Shown here piece by piece: positions 53,476-62,369 of a stretch of DNA of 64,000 nucleotides (within the stretch, counting starts at the first letter, position 1; the number at the start of each line of letters is the position of its first letter). Made by a program: the position numbers and the translations under genes. Source of the stretch: an uncultured Lachnospiraceae bacterium (GTDB taxonomy: Bacteria > Bacillota > Clostridia > Lachnospirales > Lachnospiraceae). The stretch is taken from assembly GCA_947630805.1 (NCBI GenBank), contig CANRIV010000007.1:45679-109678 (forward strand), written 5' to 3'. The notes under the pieces were generated by a model. It saw only the letters and a list, made by a program, of their open reading frames with translations, was not told the DNA's origin and did not search any database.

Positions 53476-56037
53476 TTAGATAATTCTCTTTGTCCCGGTC
53501 ACGTTGTTGAGCTTAATATTTGGCAATGTTCTCTGATAAGCCCTCTCTCTTGCCTTATTCTTTATCTTTCTCCGGGCAGGCTTATTCTCATCATCCGTGG
53601 TCTGGAATATCTTTTCATCTTCCTCGTTTAGCAGTCGGCAATACCCAAAGATAACATACGTCAGCTTCGCATTGTATTCCTCAAAAAACCATTTGTTCAT
53701 CAGACTGTGGAAATAATCGTTCTTAATGACAAAAATGGTATTTTCCACATCCTGTTCATTGACAAAGGCATCAAATTCTTCTTTTGAATCAATACGGGTT
53801 GGCTGAACACAGAATTTCCATTCTTTCTCCCTGTTTTTCGCATAATCCTCTATCTTCAGCCCTGATTCTTTGCCATAGAATACATAGTCTACTAATTTTT
53901 CTGTCGCTGATACGGAATCATATTTTATATATTTCTCAAAATAGTCTTTCGCGTCCTCATACGTATTTTTTAAGATTTCATTGGTCTTCAATACCCTGCA
54001 CATCTCTTCAATGTCATAAATTTTGGTAAACGGCAATGCCCGGATATCTGTATACATTCCCCGGTCTTCCATATATTCATCATAATCATACATAAAAAGT
54101 ACAATTGGCTTTTTTGTAATCGAAAAGTCAAAAAAGATGCTGGAATAATCTGTAATTAAGGCATCCGCGCAATTAACAAACTCATAATTTGGAACACCTT
54201 GTGGAAATCTGTCAATATACTGATATTCGCTGTAATCAATTGCCTCTCCTACATTCGGGTGCAGATTGACAAAAAGCAGATGATTTTCATCCAATACCTG
54301 ATCCATCCGACTTAAAATATTGGAAATATCCGTCGTACTCATCTGTCCATAACTATTTATTCCTCTCCAGGTAGGCATATACACATAGACTATTTTTTCA
54401 TCAAGACCCAGCCGCTTTTTCACTTTTTTGCCGGCTTCCGCGTCATTGAAAACAGTATTTCGCGGATAACCGGAAACAATCGTCTTGTTTGTATAAAGCT
54501 TGTCCAGATTATAATCTTCCATCATACATTCTTTTGTGAACTCATTCGGAAATAGAAGATAACTGCTCTGTAAAAAATTGTGCTGGATATTGAACATGGA
54601 TTCAATGCCCTTTTTCATATTCTTACCTAATGTCTTTAACGGCGTACCATGCCACGTGTTCAGATAAACCTGTTCTTTTCTCTTTGAAAGACACAGCGGA
54701 AACGAAACATTATTTACCAAATATTTCGCAGTTGCCAGAATCTCATAGTATTTCGGCGTCGCCAACTGTACCATCTTTACAGGAAAATGATGTTTTCTGA
54801 TAAACGCCTTATTTTCTTCCCATGCTTTGGCAGTGGAAGTTACATAGATTTCATATCCTCCCCTGCGAAGAAGCTCTTTCATAATATAATATGGAGAATC
54901 CGATATGTTTTTGCCGTGAAAAGATTCAATTAATACCCGGTTTTCCACCACGCTCATTGTTTCATAGCAATCAACATATTTTTTTCTAAAATCTGTTCCC
55001 GGATGCCGTTTTTTATAATCATATTCGTTATATTTGACAATCCAGTCAAGCGGCATCATCGATACCATCAACCAATACCATCTTCTCTTATAAAACCATC
55101 TTTTTACATTTCGGTCTTTATGCAATGTAAAGTAAATATAACTTCCTGAATTTTTTCTCCAGTCCGGAAAATACTCCTTTAACATATCGAAAGCGTCATT
55201 TACCAGTTTCCACTGATGTTTCCGGTCTTTATAGCGGTTAAACTCTTTAAAGCGGAAATAAATATGGCGCAGATTAATTACTACAAGCTGATCCCGGAAA
55301 TCATCAAAGATTCCCAGTTCTTTAAAGCGTTCATTTAACAGTCTCAAAGATTTTAAAATTAATGTTTTTGACTTATTGAATGTCGCTGTAATAGAATCTT
55401 TTCTTTCTATAATATAATAATACAGTTCCTCGTCCACTTTGGATATTTTTTTGGCAGATGCAATCAAAGGATACATTGTGCAGATATCCTCAAAAATATA
55501 TCCTTTCGGGAACAGAATTTTCGTGCGGTCCAGTAATTCTTTTTTTACCAGTTTATTCCAGGCATAAGGTGCGCTTATTTCTATCAGTTCTTTATTTTCC
55601 AATGCTGACGCATTATAAAAACCCATTCTGCCTTTCTGGGCGCTGTTCATTGTATTTTGCGCATCATCTACTTTAAAATACGCGCAGGTCACAATCTCCG
55701 ATTCTTCTTCTATTGCTTTGTGATACAGTTTTTCATACATGGTAATATCAACATAATCATCGCTGTCTACAAACGCCACATATTCTCCTGTCGCATATTG
55801 AAGTCCATAGTTTCTTGCATCGGAAAGTCCGCCGTTTTCTTTGATATATCCCTGTACTTTCCCGGGATACCTTTGAACATATTCATCAATAATCTTCTGA
55901 CTGTCATCCGGACTACCGTCATTGACCACAATAATCTCAATATCTTCCAACGTCTGATTCACAAGAGATTCCAGACATCTTTTCAAATAATCCTGCACGT
56001 TGTAAACCGGAACGATTATACTCACCTTTTTATTCAT
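53476..56037 (-). CDS. GT2 glycosyltransferase fused to TagF-like domain (copy C, long)
   Basis: An 853-residue fusion. GT2 is at about 1-320 (VSIIVPVYNVQDYLKRCLES, VVNDGSPDDSQ, VAFVDSDDYVDI). TagF is at about 370-710 (NTWHGTPLKTLGKNMKKGIE, GYPRNTVF, YVYMPTWRG, VNLHPNVGEA, ITDYSSIFFDFSITKKP). The last 130 residues (from about 720) form an extra domain of unknown type with a basic end, not seen in copies A and B. ATG 56037 is chosen since GGAGGGG lies 4 bases upstream. Last gene of the DUF5662-acyltransferase-this run; it overlaps the acyltransferase by 8 bases. Confidence 0.9.
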   Translation of the reverse strand: MNKKVSIIVPVYNVQDYLKRCLESLVNQTLEDIEIIVVNDGSPDDSQKIIDEYVQRYPGKVQGYIKENGGLSDARNYGLQYATGEYVAFVDSDDYVDITMYEKLYHKAIEEESEIVTCAYFKVDDAQNTMNSAQKGRMGFYNASALENKELIEISAPYAWNKLVKKELLDRTKILFPKGYIFEDICTMYPLIASAKKISKVDEELYYYIIERKDSITATFNKSKTLILKSLRLLNERFKELGIFDDFRDQLVVINLRHIYFRFKEFNRYKDRKHQWKLVNDAFDMLKEYFPDWRKNSGSYIYFTLHKDRNVKRWFYKRRWYWLMVSMMPLDWIVKYNEYDYKKRHPGTDFRKKYVDCYETMSVVENRVLIESFHGKNISDSPYYIMKELLRRGGYEIYVTSTAKAWEENKAFIRKHHFPVKMVQLATPKYYEILATAKYLVNNVSFPLCLSKRKEQVYLNTWHGTPLKTLGKNMKKGIESMFNIQHNFLQSSYLLFPNEFTKECMMEDYNLDKLYTNKTIVSGYPRNTVFNDAEAGKKVKKRLGLDEKIVYVYMPTWRGINSYGQMSTTDISNILSRMDQVLDENHLLFVNLHPNVGEAIDYSEYQYIDRFPQGVPNYEFVNCADALITDYSSIFFDFSITKKPIVLFMYDYDEYMEDRGMYTDIRALPFTKIYDIEEMCRVLKTNEILKNTYEDAKDYFEKYIKYDSVSATEKLVDYVFYGKESGLKIEDYAKNREKEWKFCVQPTRIDSKEEFDAFVNEQDVENTIFVIKNDYFHSLMNKWFFEEYNAKLTYVIFGYCRLLNEEDEKIFQTTDDENKPARRKIKNKARERAYQRTLPNIKLNNVTGTKRII

Positions 56038-57058
56038 ATTCCCCTCCATCCGTTGCTAGTATTTTTTTATATTTTATTTTAAAAACAGCATTAGATATCT
56101 TTTCAAATATTTTTGCCGAAGAAATCCAGACGATAATCAAGGATATTACAATACAAACAATTAATAGTTTTATTCCACTTACCTCTAACTTATTAAAAAA
56201 GTCAAACTTCGTCAATATATCCCGAATCAACCTGTGGATAATATAAATAGACAGTGTCCGGCTGCCAATATAAGATATCGGAAGTTTTCTTTTTGGTACA
56301 AGACACATCACCGAAAATATCATCGCAAATGCAATCCCATAAAGACACAATCTTGCACCCATTGCCTGCAGGGAAGTCAGTTTTGTCAAAATACTGTAAG
56401 GCCTGTTTCCATAAATCAACGCCTCGACAGTTTTTATCAGGTCCATTCTCATCAGAACTCCAACCGCAATTCCCAACAAAATCACTGCTGCGATAATACG
56501 GTTTCTCCAATGCGTCAGTTTTGACACAGAATCTTTTCCAAAGTAATATCCCGCCATAAAAAATGGTAAAAATACAATAATTCTGGAAAGACAGAAAAAC
56601 GGTCCAATCTGGTCTGCATACCCAATATACAATCCGAATAACAGCGTTGCCAAAATACATACCGGCCCTTTAAATTTTGCCAGAAATGGAAGCAGCAGAT
56701 ACCAAACAAACATTGCAAAAAGATACCATGGTGTTCCGGTCTCCACAAAAAGGTTAAATTCCGGAAAGTGTCCATTCAATATTCCACTTAATCCCCATAT
56801 CAGTATTTTATATATTACATACAAAATCAAAAATCCCATTAATTTACTAACTACCGGGACATCCTTTTTCATATAACTTTTTGAAAAAAAACCGGATACA
56901 AATACAAATGCAGGCATATGAAACAGATAAATAAAATAATATACTGTCTCTGTACCTCTGCCGTCATGGGTTACCGGAATCAAAATATGTCCCAGCACCA
57001 CAAGAAATATTAATAAACACTTTAAATTGTCCCAATAATATATTCTTTCCCTATTCAT
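56030..57058 (-). CDS. Acyltransferase family 3 membrane protein
   Basis: A 342-residue protein with about 10 helices. The motif WDNLKCLLIFLVVLGHILIP carries the invariant His, and YLFHMPAFVFVSGFFSKSYM is typical of OafA/fucose-O-acetylase-like enzymes. They acetylate polysaccharides using cytoplasmic acyl-CoA. It overlaps both neighbours by 8 bases. O-acetylation of the glycerophosphate or sugar polymer is a reasonable inference. Confidence 0.92.
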   Translation of the reverse strand: MNRERIYYWDNLKCLLIFLVVLGHILIPVTHDGRGTETVYYFIYLFHMPAFVFVSGFFSKSYMKKDVPVVSKLMGFLILYVIYKILIWGLSGILNGHFPEFNLFVETGTPWYLFAMFVWYLLLPFLAKFKGPVCILATLLFGLYIGYADQIGPFFCLSRIIVFLPFFMAGYYFGKDSVSKLTHWRNRIIAAVILLGIAVGVLMRMDLIKTVEALIYGNRPYSILTKLTSLQAMGARLCLYGIAFAMIFSVMCLVPKRKLPISYIGSRTLSIYIIHRLIRDILTKFDFFNKLEVSGIKLLIVCIVISLIIVWISSAKIFEKISNAVFKIKYKKILATDGGEYE

Positions 57059-57617
57059 TTGTTTTTTTCTTCGCTCCTTTTTGTTTTTTCCTCTGCTGTC
57101 TAATATATCGAAAAGTCTCTTCTTCCCCCTTTTCTGCCAGCATTACAAGCAATTTTTCCAGTTCTTCTCTCGTTTTTATGTGAATACTTCTATGCGGTTT
57201 TCTCCGACTGAAATAGGTAAGCGGATCCGTCTGCTTATAATTTTTTCCGTTATATATCTTACTGGCAGCCACTCTGTCGCAAAACATTTCTATTACATAA
57301 TTATAAGGCATCTCTACCGGCTCATTCCTTTTTGTCTCCAGATTATAATCAGACCAATACTCAAAATGATGCTTATTCCGTCCCTTATGGTGCATCCATG
57401 CCATAGAATATCCATATTTTTCACGTTCTCCCTCATTCGGGCTTCGTTTTCCTGTATAATATTTTACTCCGGGTATAAACTCTGTGGGGGAATATTTCGA
57501 CCAGTCATGACGCAGTCCCTGCCAGAAAATACCCGCTTTTGCACAGTGTACCATTACCTGATGTCTGTGTCGTGTTACCGTCCAAAAATGTCCCGCCAGC
57601 CTCTGAAAGAAATTCAT
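57051..57617 (-). CDS. DUF5662 family protein
   Basis: A 188-residue soluble protein rich in His, Trp and Tyr: HFWTVTRHRHQVMVHCAKAG, LRHDWSKYSPTEF, AWMHHKGRNKHHFEYWSDYN, and a Lys-rich C-terminus. The clustered His and Asp residues look like an HD-like or metal-binding site. The matching family, DUF5662, has no known function. It is the first gene of an operon with the acyltransferase and the GT2-TagF fusion. Confidence 0.85.
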   Translation of the reverse strand: MNFFQRLAGHFWTVTRHRHQVMVHCAKAGIFWQGLRHDWSKYSPTEFIPGVKYYTGKRSPNEGEREKYGYSMAWMHHKGRNKHHFEYWSDYNLETKRNEPVEMPYNYVIEMFCDRVAASKIYNGKNYKQTDPLTYFSRRKPHRSIHIKTREELEKLLVMLAEKGEEETFRYIRQQRKKQKGAKKKTNE

Positions 57618-57654
57618 TTTATTCCTTCTCTTTCTTTTCCTGATTTTACGGTTA

Positions 57655-57683
57655 AGTATACCATATTTTATATGTTTTTACAA
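57655..57683 (-). promoter_or_regulatory. Promoter of the DUF5662 operon
   Basis: Minus-strand TTGTAA (57678-57683), 17 bases, TATACT (57655-57660), about 38 bases before the ATG. Confidence 0.55.
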
Positions 57684-57733
57684 AAATACCCTTGCTTATA
57701 CAACGAAGGTTTTCACAAAAATATTGCACGCTG

Positions 57734-58642
57734 TTAAAAGTTATTTTTTTCCTGCATTTCTTTTGCTATATATTGGGCAAACAAAGCAACGATATCCAAC
57801 GCTGAACTTTCATAAACCATCCGCGCGCCAACCGCATCTTCTATTTCATTAAAAACAGCTTTTCCTTCGTGAAAAATAAAATCTATGCCCGCATAATCCA
57901 GAGAAATTTTCTCAAGAACAGCATACACCATTTCTTTTTCTTCTGTATTTAGCTGATATTGTTCTGCCGTTCCTCCCAGACTGAAGTTACTCTTAAAACT
58001 TTTCTCGGAGGTCCGAAGTACTGCGCATATAATTTCATTTCCTATAATATAAACCCTTACATCTTTTCCCGGATTTGAACAGCATTGCTGAACAAGAAAA
58101 TCTTCTCCCGCCAGGGCGCCAAGTACTTTTATTTCTTCCTCTGCATCTTTGACCATAAACACTTGGCTCCCGCCATGCCCTCTGCAGCTTTTTATAATAT
58201 AAGGATAAGAAACACCGGTATCGCCTATGCCATTTGCAACCATTGTTCCATTCCACTTTACCGGTAAAAAAGGCACTGTATTGCGAAGAAACCGGTAGGT
58301 CTCTGCCTTATGATTGGCAATTCTTGTGACAACTGCACTGTTAAATACCCGGATGCCCTCCCGCTCTGCCTGCTCTGCCATCGCCGCATCCCGGCTTCTG
58401 TTAATTATAAAATCAGGGATTATCTGCGCTGTTTCTGAAATCTTTTTCTTTCCCCTAACGCTGCCAATCTCTGTTATTTTTTCAGGCATTGTCGCATGAA
58501 TGTTCTCTAAAATTTTCCGGGCCTGCGAAAGCAGCAGCAGTCGGAGATTGATATTCTGTTTTTTTAATGTTTCCGTGACAATCTGAATAAATTTCTTATT
58601 TTTATCCACATCTTCCGGTTGATAGACAATCCAGCCTGTCAT
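57734..58642 (-). CDS. RimK-like ATP-grasp ligase, second of a tandem pair
   Basis: A 302-residue ATP-grasp protein: YPYIIKSCRGHGGSQVFMVK (glycine-rich loop), FLVQQCCSNPGKDVRVYIIG, and ISLDYAGIDFIFHEGKAVFN. The metal-binding end reads NEIEDAVGARM rather than the E-V-N-S of RimK, so it is the more diverged partner. The family joins an amino group to a carboxylate through acyl phosphate. It starts 16 bases after the upstream paralogue. Two adjacent paralogous ligases suggest sequential additions or a heterodimer. Substrate unknown. Confidence 0.85.
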   Translation of the reverse strand: MTGWIVYQPEDVDKNKKFIQIVTETLKKQNINLRLLLLSQARKILENIHATMPEKITEIGSVRGKKKISETAQIIPDFIINRSRDAAMAEQAEREGIRVFNSAVVTRIANHKAETYRFLRNTVPFLPVKWNGTMVANGIGDTGVSYPYIIKSCRGHGGSQVFMVKDAEEEIKVLGALAGEDFLVQQCCSNPGKDVRVYIIGNEIICAVLRTSEKSFKSNFSLGGTAEQYQLNTEEKEMVYAVLEKISLDYAGIDFIFHEGKAVFNEIEDAVGARMVYESSALDIVALFAQYIAKEMQEKNNF

Positions 58643-58658
58643 TTCTCCCTCCGCAGCT

Positions 58659-59537
58659 TTACTGTTGAATTTTTTTCTTTATATACTCCATAATACAATC
58701 TGCTACATTTACTCCTGTGCAGTCAAACACATTTTTAAAATGGGCATTGGAATTAACCTCACATAAAACCGGCTCCTCTTTTTCTCCAAACAAAATATCC
58801 ACTCCGGCAAAATCAAGTTCCAATTCCTGACAGACATGAATCGCCATTTCTTTTTGCGCTTTCGTGGGCTCATAAGGACTCATCGTTCCACCATTCGTAA
58901 TGTTTGCCCGAAAATCATTCCGGTTATGACGCTCCATTGCCGTAACAACCTGATTCCCAACAACATAGATTCTTACATCTCTGCCCTTGGAACTCTCTAC
59001 AAATTCCTGCATAATAAAATCGCAATGTCCTATTTCTTTTATTTTTTCCAGACCTTCATAATAATTTTTAATCAGATATACCTGTGCCCCAAAAGAGCCT
59101 TTATTTTCTTTTATTATCATAGGATACCCAATATCTTCTGCAATGCGCTCTAAAAAATTATAATTTTTATATTCTTTCTCAAATGTCATCGGCGCCATAA
59201 ATGTTTTCGGCATTTTTATTTCCGTATTTTTTAATTTTAAAAATGTCAACGCTTTATCATCGCAAATTTCGACTGCCTTTGCGCAATTCAATACCCGAAG
59301 TCCCTCCTGCTCCAGCATTTGTGCCAACTTGACATCTTTATCCCAAAACAGCACAAACTCCGGTTTCTCTTTCCATGACATCTTTTTTTTGTGAATCGGA
59401 ACAGTCGCGTCCAGCCAATCGTTTGTCACTCTCTCCAGCACAATATTCTGCTTTTTTGCCGCGCTTTCCAACCAGCGGTAGATTTCATCAAATTTTTCTG
59501 TCTGTAAATATCCATTTACAACAAGCCAGCCTTTCAT
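58659..59537 (-). CDS. RimK-like ATP-grasp ligase, first of a tandem pair
   Basis: A 292-residue RimK-family protein with YPMIIKENKGSFGAQVYLIK, FIMQEFVESSKGRDVRIYVVG, ELELDFAGVDILFG and the metal site LCEVNSNAHFKNV. All ATP-grasp elements look intact. Relatives ligate glutamate or other amino acids to S6, lysine-pathway carriers or peptides. AGGAGG lies 5 bases before the ATG, and this site is complementary to a hairpin loop in the leader RNA, so translation may be regulated. Co-transcribed with the second ligase. Confidence 0.88.
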   Translation of the reverse strand: MKGWLVVNGYLQTEKFDEIYRWLESAAKKQNIVLERVTNDWLDATVPIHKKKMSWKEKPEFVLFWDKDVKLAQMLEQEGLRVLNCAKAVEICDDKALTFLKLKNTEIKMPKTFMAPMTFEKEYKNYNFLERIAEDIGYPMIIKENKGSFGAQVYLIKNYYEGLEKIKEIGHCDFIMQEFVESSKGRDVRIYVVGNQVVTAMERHNRNDFRANITNGGTMSPYEPTKAQKEMAIHVCQELELDFAGVDILFGEKEEPVLCEVNSNAHFKNVFDCTGVNVADCIMEYIKKKIQQ

Positions 59538-59542
59538 CCATG

Positions 59543-59707
59543 CCTCCTATCTGTTGTTCTTTTAAAATTTTTATATTCCCATAACAGCAAAGAACGGTTA
59601 AGGCCCCCTTGCCATAACCGTTCCGGACTGAAAAATATGTTAGTATACTTACGAGTCTTAGGAGAGACTCTTCCTCTTACGAGGATATAAGTATTAGGTA
59701 CTACAAC
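59543..59707 (-). ncRNA. Structured 5' leader RNA, riboswitch candidate
   Basis: The transcript from the promoter at 59711-59738 begins with a three-way junction. P1 is TAATACTTA with TAAGTAT (59688-59694 with 59645-59651), extended outward by GTTGTAGT with ACTAAC. P2 is CCTC-GTAA-GAGG (59673-59684), a GNRA tetraloop. P3 is GAGTCT-CTCCTA-AGACTC (59653-59670). The six-base P3 loop CUCCUA is perfectly complementary to UAGGAG in the Shine-Dalgarno region of the ATP-grasp gene (59544-59549). A second hairpin, AACGGTTA / TAACCGTT (59593-59622), lies between them. I recognise no known riboswitch class. Confidence 0.6.
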
Positions 59708-59710
59708 TTC

Positions 59711-59738
59711 ATTATATCAGAATCTATATATTATTCAA
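59711..59738 (-). promoter_or_regulatory. Promoter of the leader RNA and ATP-grasp pair
   Basis: Minus-strand TTGAAT (59733-59738), 16 bases, TATAAT (59711-59716). The predicted start near 59705 coincides with the 5' edge of the structured RNA. Confidence 0.65.
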
Positions 59739-59824
59739 CTATCTTTTCCTTCATTTGTCTTTTAATAAACTTTGCTTTATGATAATATTGTTTTATTAGT
59801 ACAATCATCCAGGAGGTTTCATTA

Positions 59825-60478
59825 ATGCGTACAGAAAAAAAGACTTTATCAGATTGGAATCAGAATAAAAACAAATTATATATCGGAATTTTTTCCCTCA
59901 TTATACTGATTGTAATTATTATATTTATCATTATAAAAAACACCGGATTTGCAGGAAGTTCTTCCGGTGGGCAGACTGAGACAACGGGAAAGCCCGTATC
60001 TGTCATTCAGGAAAATGGAGACCAGAAGGCTACAATAAACGGAAACATTAAAAATATCCGCGGCGTAAAATTTTCTAAATCTTCTAAAGCTGTTAAAAAA
60101 TACGAAAACAAGCAGAAAGATACGCTGGAGGGTAATTATTCCGAAGCTTCTGACGGATATTCTTATCTTACCTATAAATTCAATACCAAAAATATTCCCG
60201 AATATTATGGCGTAAAAGTATCTGCCTCAGATGCCGGAGCTCTTTTTCAATATGTTTTCTATCATGACAAACTGATAGAAACCCGCCTCCAATACGGAAA
60301 TATCGGTGAATCCGGTTATAATAACGTTGTAAATTATTTAAACAGCGTCTATGGAAACGCCACTTACTCCCGTTCTTATTCTAACGGAACGAAAGAATCC
60401 TGGTATAGCACCAAAACAGCTACCCTGTATGTTTATTACCAGAGCAGCGGCGTTAATGTATATCTGAGGAAAAATTAA
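59825..60478 (+). CDS. Membrane-anchored extracellular protein of unknown function
   Basis: A 217-residue protein. One N-terminal helix (about 18-38, LYIGIFSLIILIVIIIFIII) follows a charged cytoplasmic end, so the rest is outside. A Ser/Gly/Thr linker (about 43-60) leads to a domain with many Tyr and Ser (DGYSYLTYKFNTKN, SYSNGTKESWYSTKTA). No catalytic motif was recognised. GGAGG precedes the ATG. The downstream membrane gene starts 86 bases later on the same strand. Confidence 0.75.
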   Translation: MRTEKKTLSDWNQNKNKLYIGIFSLIILIVIIIFIIIKNTGFAGSSSGGQTETTGKPVSVIQENGDQKATINGNIKNIRGVKFSKSSKAVKKYENKQKDTLEGNYSEASDGYSYLTYKFNTKNIPEYYGVKVSASDAGALFQYVFYHDKLIETRLQYGNIGESGYNNVVNYLNSVYGNATYSRSYSNGTKESWYSTKTATLYVYYQSSGVNVYLRKN

Positions 60479-60563
60479 ACTTTTATCTGTTAAAAAATAC
60501 AGCAAAATCTTTGTATTTGCCGATAAAATGTACACTTCTTACTCTGAGGAGGAAATCAAACAC

Positions 60564-62136
60564 ATGAACAGACAAAAAACAAATACTGCAGTTTTCATAT
60601 GTACAATATTGATTGTGTTTAGCGTTGCGATTGTATCACTTATCAAATATAGAAATGATAATGTCAATTACTTAAATTCCGACGCCACTTGGCATACCTT
60701 ATTAACGATGGAATCTTATGATGAAACGCCCATCCGTCAGCATAAGTTTTTACCTATCGTGAGTCTCGGTAATATTGATGACAAATTCATCTCCTGGGGA
60801 GAAACTATCCCGGATGGAAAAGGAAACTACTACTATACTTCTTTTTCCCCGGCAGGCTATATATTACCGTTTCTCTTCGTAAAACTGTTTCATCTGCCAA
60901 TCAATGAGCTGAGTTTATATATTTTCAACACATTTTTATTTATCATTTCATCATTGTTATGGTTTGCACTTTTGAATAAAATTTATTCTAAAAGCAAGAA
61001 TAAATATATTGTTATTTTGATTGGCGTTTTGTGTTATATTTTTTCTCCTGAACTGTTTCATGGTATGGGAATCGTATACTGGCATCAATCCGTTATGCAG
61101 GTTACATTACTCATTCAATTGTTATCCTATTATATTTGGAAAAACGAAGATTCCAAAAAAGCAAAAGTGATATTTTTTGCCATGACGTTGATCAATCCAT
61201 ACATCGAATGGACCGGTTATGTGGCGAATATTGGTTTTGCGCTTGCAGAACTTCTTACATCTCTGAGACAAAATAGAAAATGGGGGGGGGTGGAACAATG
61301 TCCTGATGATAGGAATGTTTACAACTCTGTCATTTATATTGTTTTCGTTACATTATTTGAGTGTAGTTTCATTCGTCGATTTCTTTACCGCATTGAAAAA
61401 TAGATTTTTTACAAGAAGTTTTGCTTCTGCTGTATCAATAACAGACCTTTTCAAAGGATATATTGAATCTTTCTTATTTTTATGGGTACTGCTTTTTGTT
61501 TTAATTGTTTGGAATCTTATTAGGAACAAAAAGGTTTTGTTCCGACATAAATTGCTAATGTTTGTAATGATATTTCCTGTTCTTGAAAATATTATTATGA
61601 AAGAGCACGCAATAACTTATACATATGACCGGATGAAAGCAATTTTTATCTTATCCTTTGTTATTTGTGAATTGACAGACCAACTGCTCTCCGTTTCCCT
61701 GCACAGAAAAAGATTTCTTTCTACCGCTATATTATGTATCGCATTTTTCTCCTGCTTCGCGGGAAATTTCATCCATTATAAGAACAATGAAGATTACATA
61801 TGGCGTGCAGATTACCGACAGGATAATGAAAAACTAGCCGAATATATCAATAAAAATTATTTCGACAGTATACTTGTGGTCAATTATCCTGTCAGAGGCT
61901 ATATAAACCTTTTATTTGAAAGAGGAATTTACGAGCAGAAAAAAATAGATTCAGCAATTTCTTTGGCCAATCAAAAAGGAAAGAAATATGCAATAGAAGT
62001 GGAAGTAAATGGGGAAACCGATTGGAATATGTATCAATTATCAGGTGCCACTATCTATAATACCGTTTCCGGAGAAACGCAGCATATTACACTCTCTCCT
62101 GCTTTGAATTCAGAGGATGGGATTCGCCTGGAATGA
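60564..62136 (+). pseudogene. Polytopic membrane protein gene split by a G9 tract, likely phase-variable
   Basis: The first part (60564-61403) starts at an ATG with GAGGAGG upstream and has about six membrane helices and a first loop (NSDATWHTLLTMESYDETP) like GT-C membrane glycosyltransferases. It passes through a run of nine G at 61282-61290 and then ends at TAG 61401-61403. The second part continues in another frame to TGA 62134-62136 with more helices and a soluble C-terminal domain. Removing one G (or adding two) joins both parts into a 523-residue protein (KWGGWNNVLMIGMF at the join). As written the gene is off; slippage could turn it on. Confidence 0.8.
61282..61290 (+). repeat. G9 mononucleotide tract (contingency site)
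   Basis: Nine consecutive G inside the coding region of an A/T-rich gene. Such tracts mutate by slipped-strand mispairing. The frames before and after differ by exactly one base of the tract. Confidence 0.75.
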
Positions 62137-62150
62137 TTTCCTTTAATGAA

Positions 62151-62327
62151 TCACAGTTCAGCCGTGAGCATATCCATATGAAAAAAACTGCTTACAGACT
62201 TTTTCTGAAATATAGATGTGTTCATATGCAGAGCGCCTATACATGAGTAAAACTCATCTACAACGCAGATGATAATTGACAATACGAATACCAGCACTAC
62301 TACCAAAATTTTCTTTGTTTGTTCCAT
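62151..62327 (-). CDS. Small membrane protein, 58 residues
   Basis: A short frame: ATG 62325-62327, stop TGA 62151-62153. It begins MEQTKKILVVVLVFVLSIII, a single transmembrane helix, followed by a soluble part ending HMDMLTAEL. AAGGAG lies about 11 bases upstream, and a good promoter sits further up, so I consider it real. It might be a small regulatory or peptide-signal protein. No family is recognised. It lies downstream of and convergent with the split membrane gene. Confidence 0.6.
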   Translation of the reverse strand: MEQTKKILVVVLVFVLSIIICVVDEFYSCIGALHMNTSIFQKKSVSSFFHMDMLTAEL

Positions 62328-62369
62328 AAGTTTGTACTCTCCTTATATGACTCGATTATCAATGATTTC

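Noticed and set aside
59639..59707. Purine, guanidine-II or T-box riboswitch
   Set aside because: The junction sequences and loops do not contain the conserved bases of those classes. I keep it only as an unassigned structured RNA.
61282..61290. Simple sequencing error as sole explanation of the split gene
   Set aside because: It cannot be excluded, but a nine-G run in A/T-rich coding DNA is itself a known type of switch, so it is reported with that caveat.
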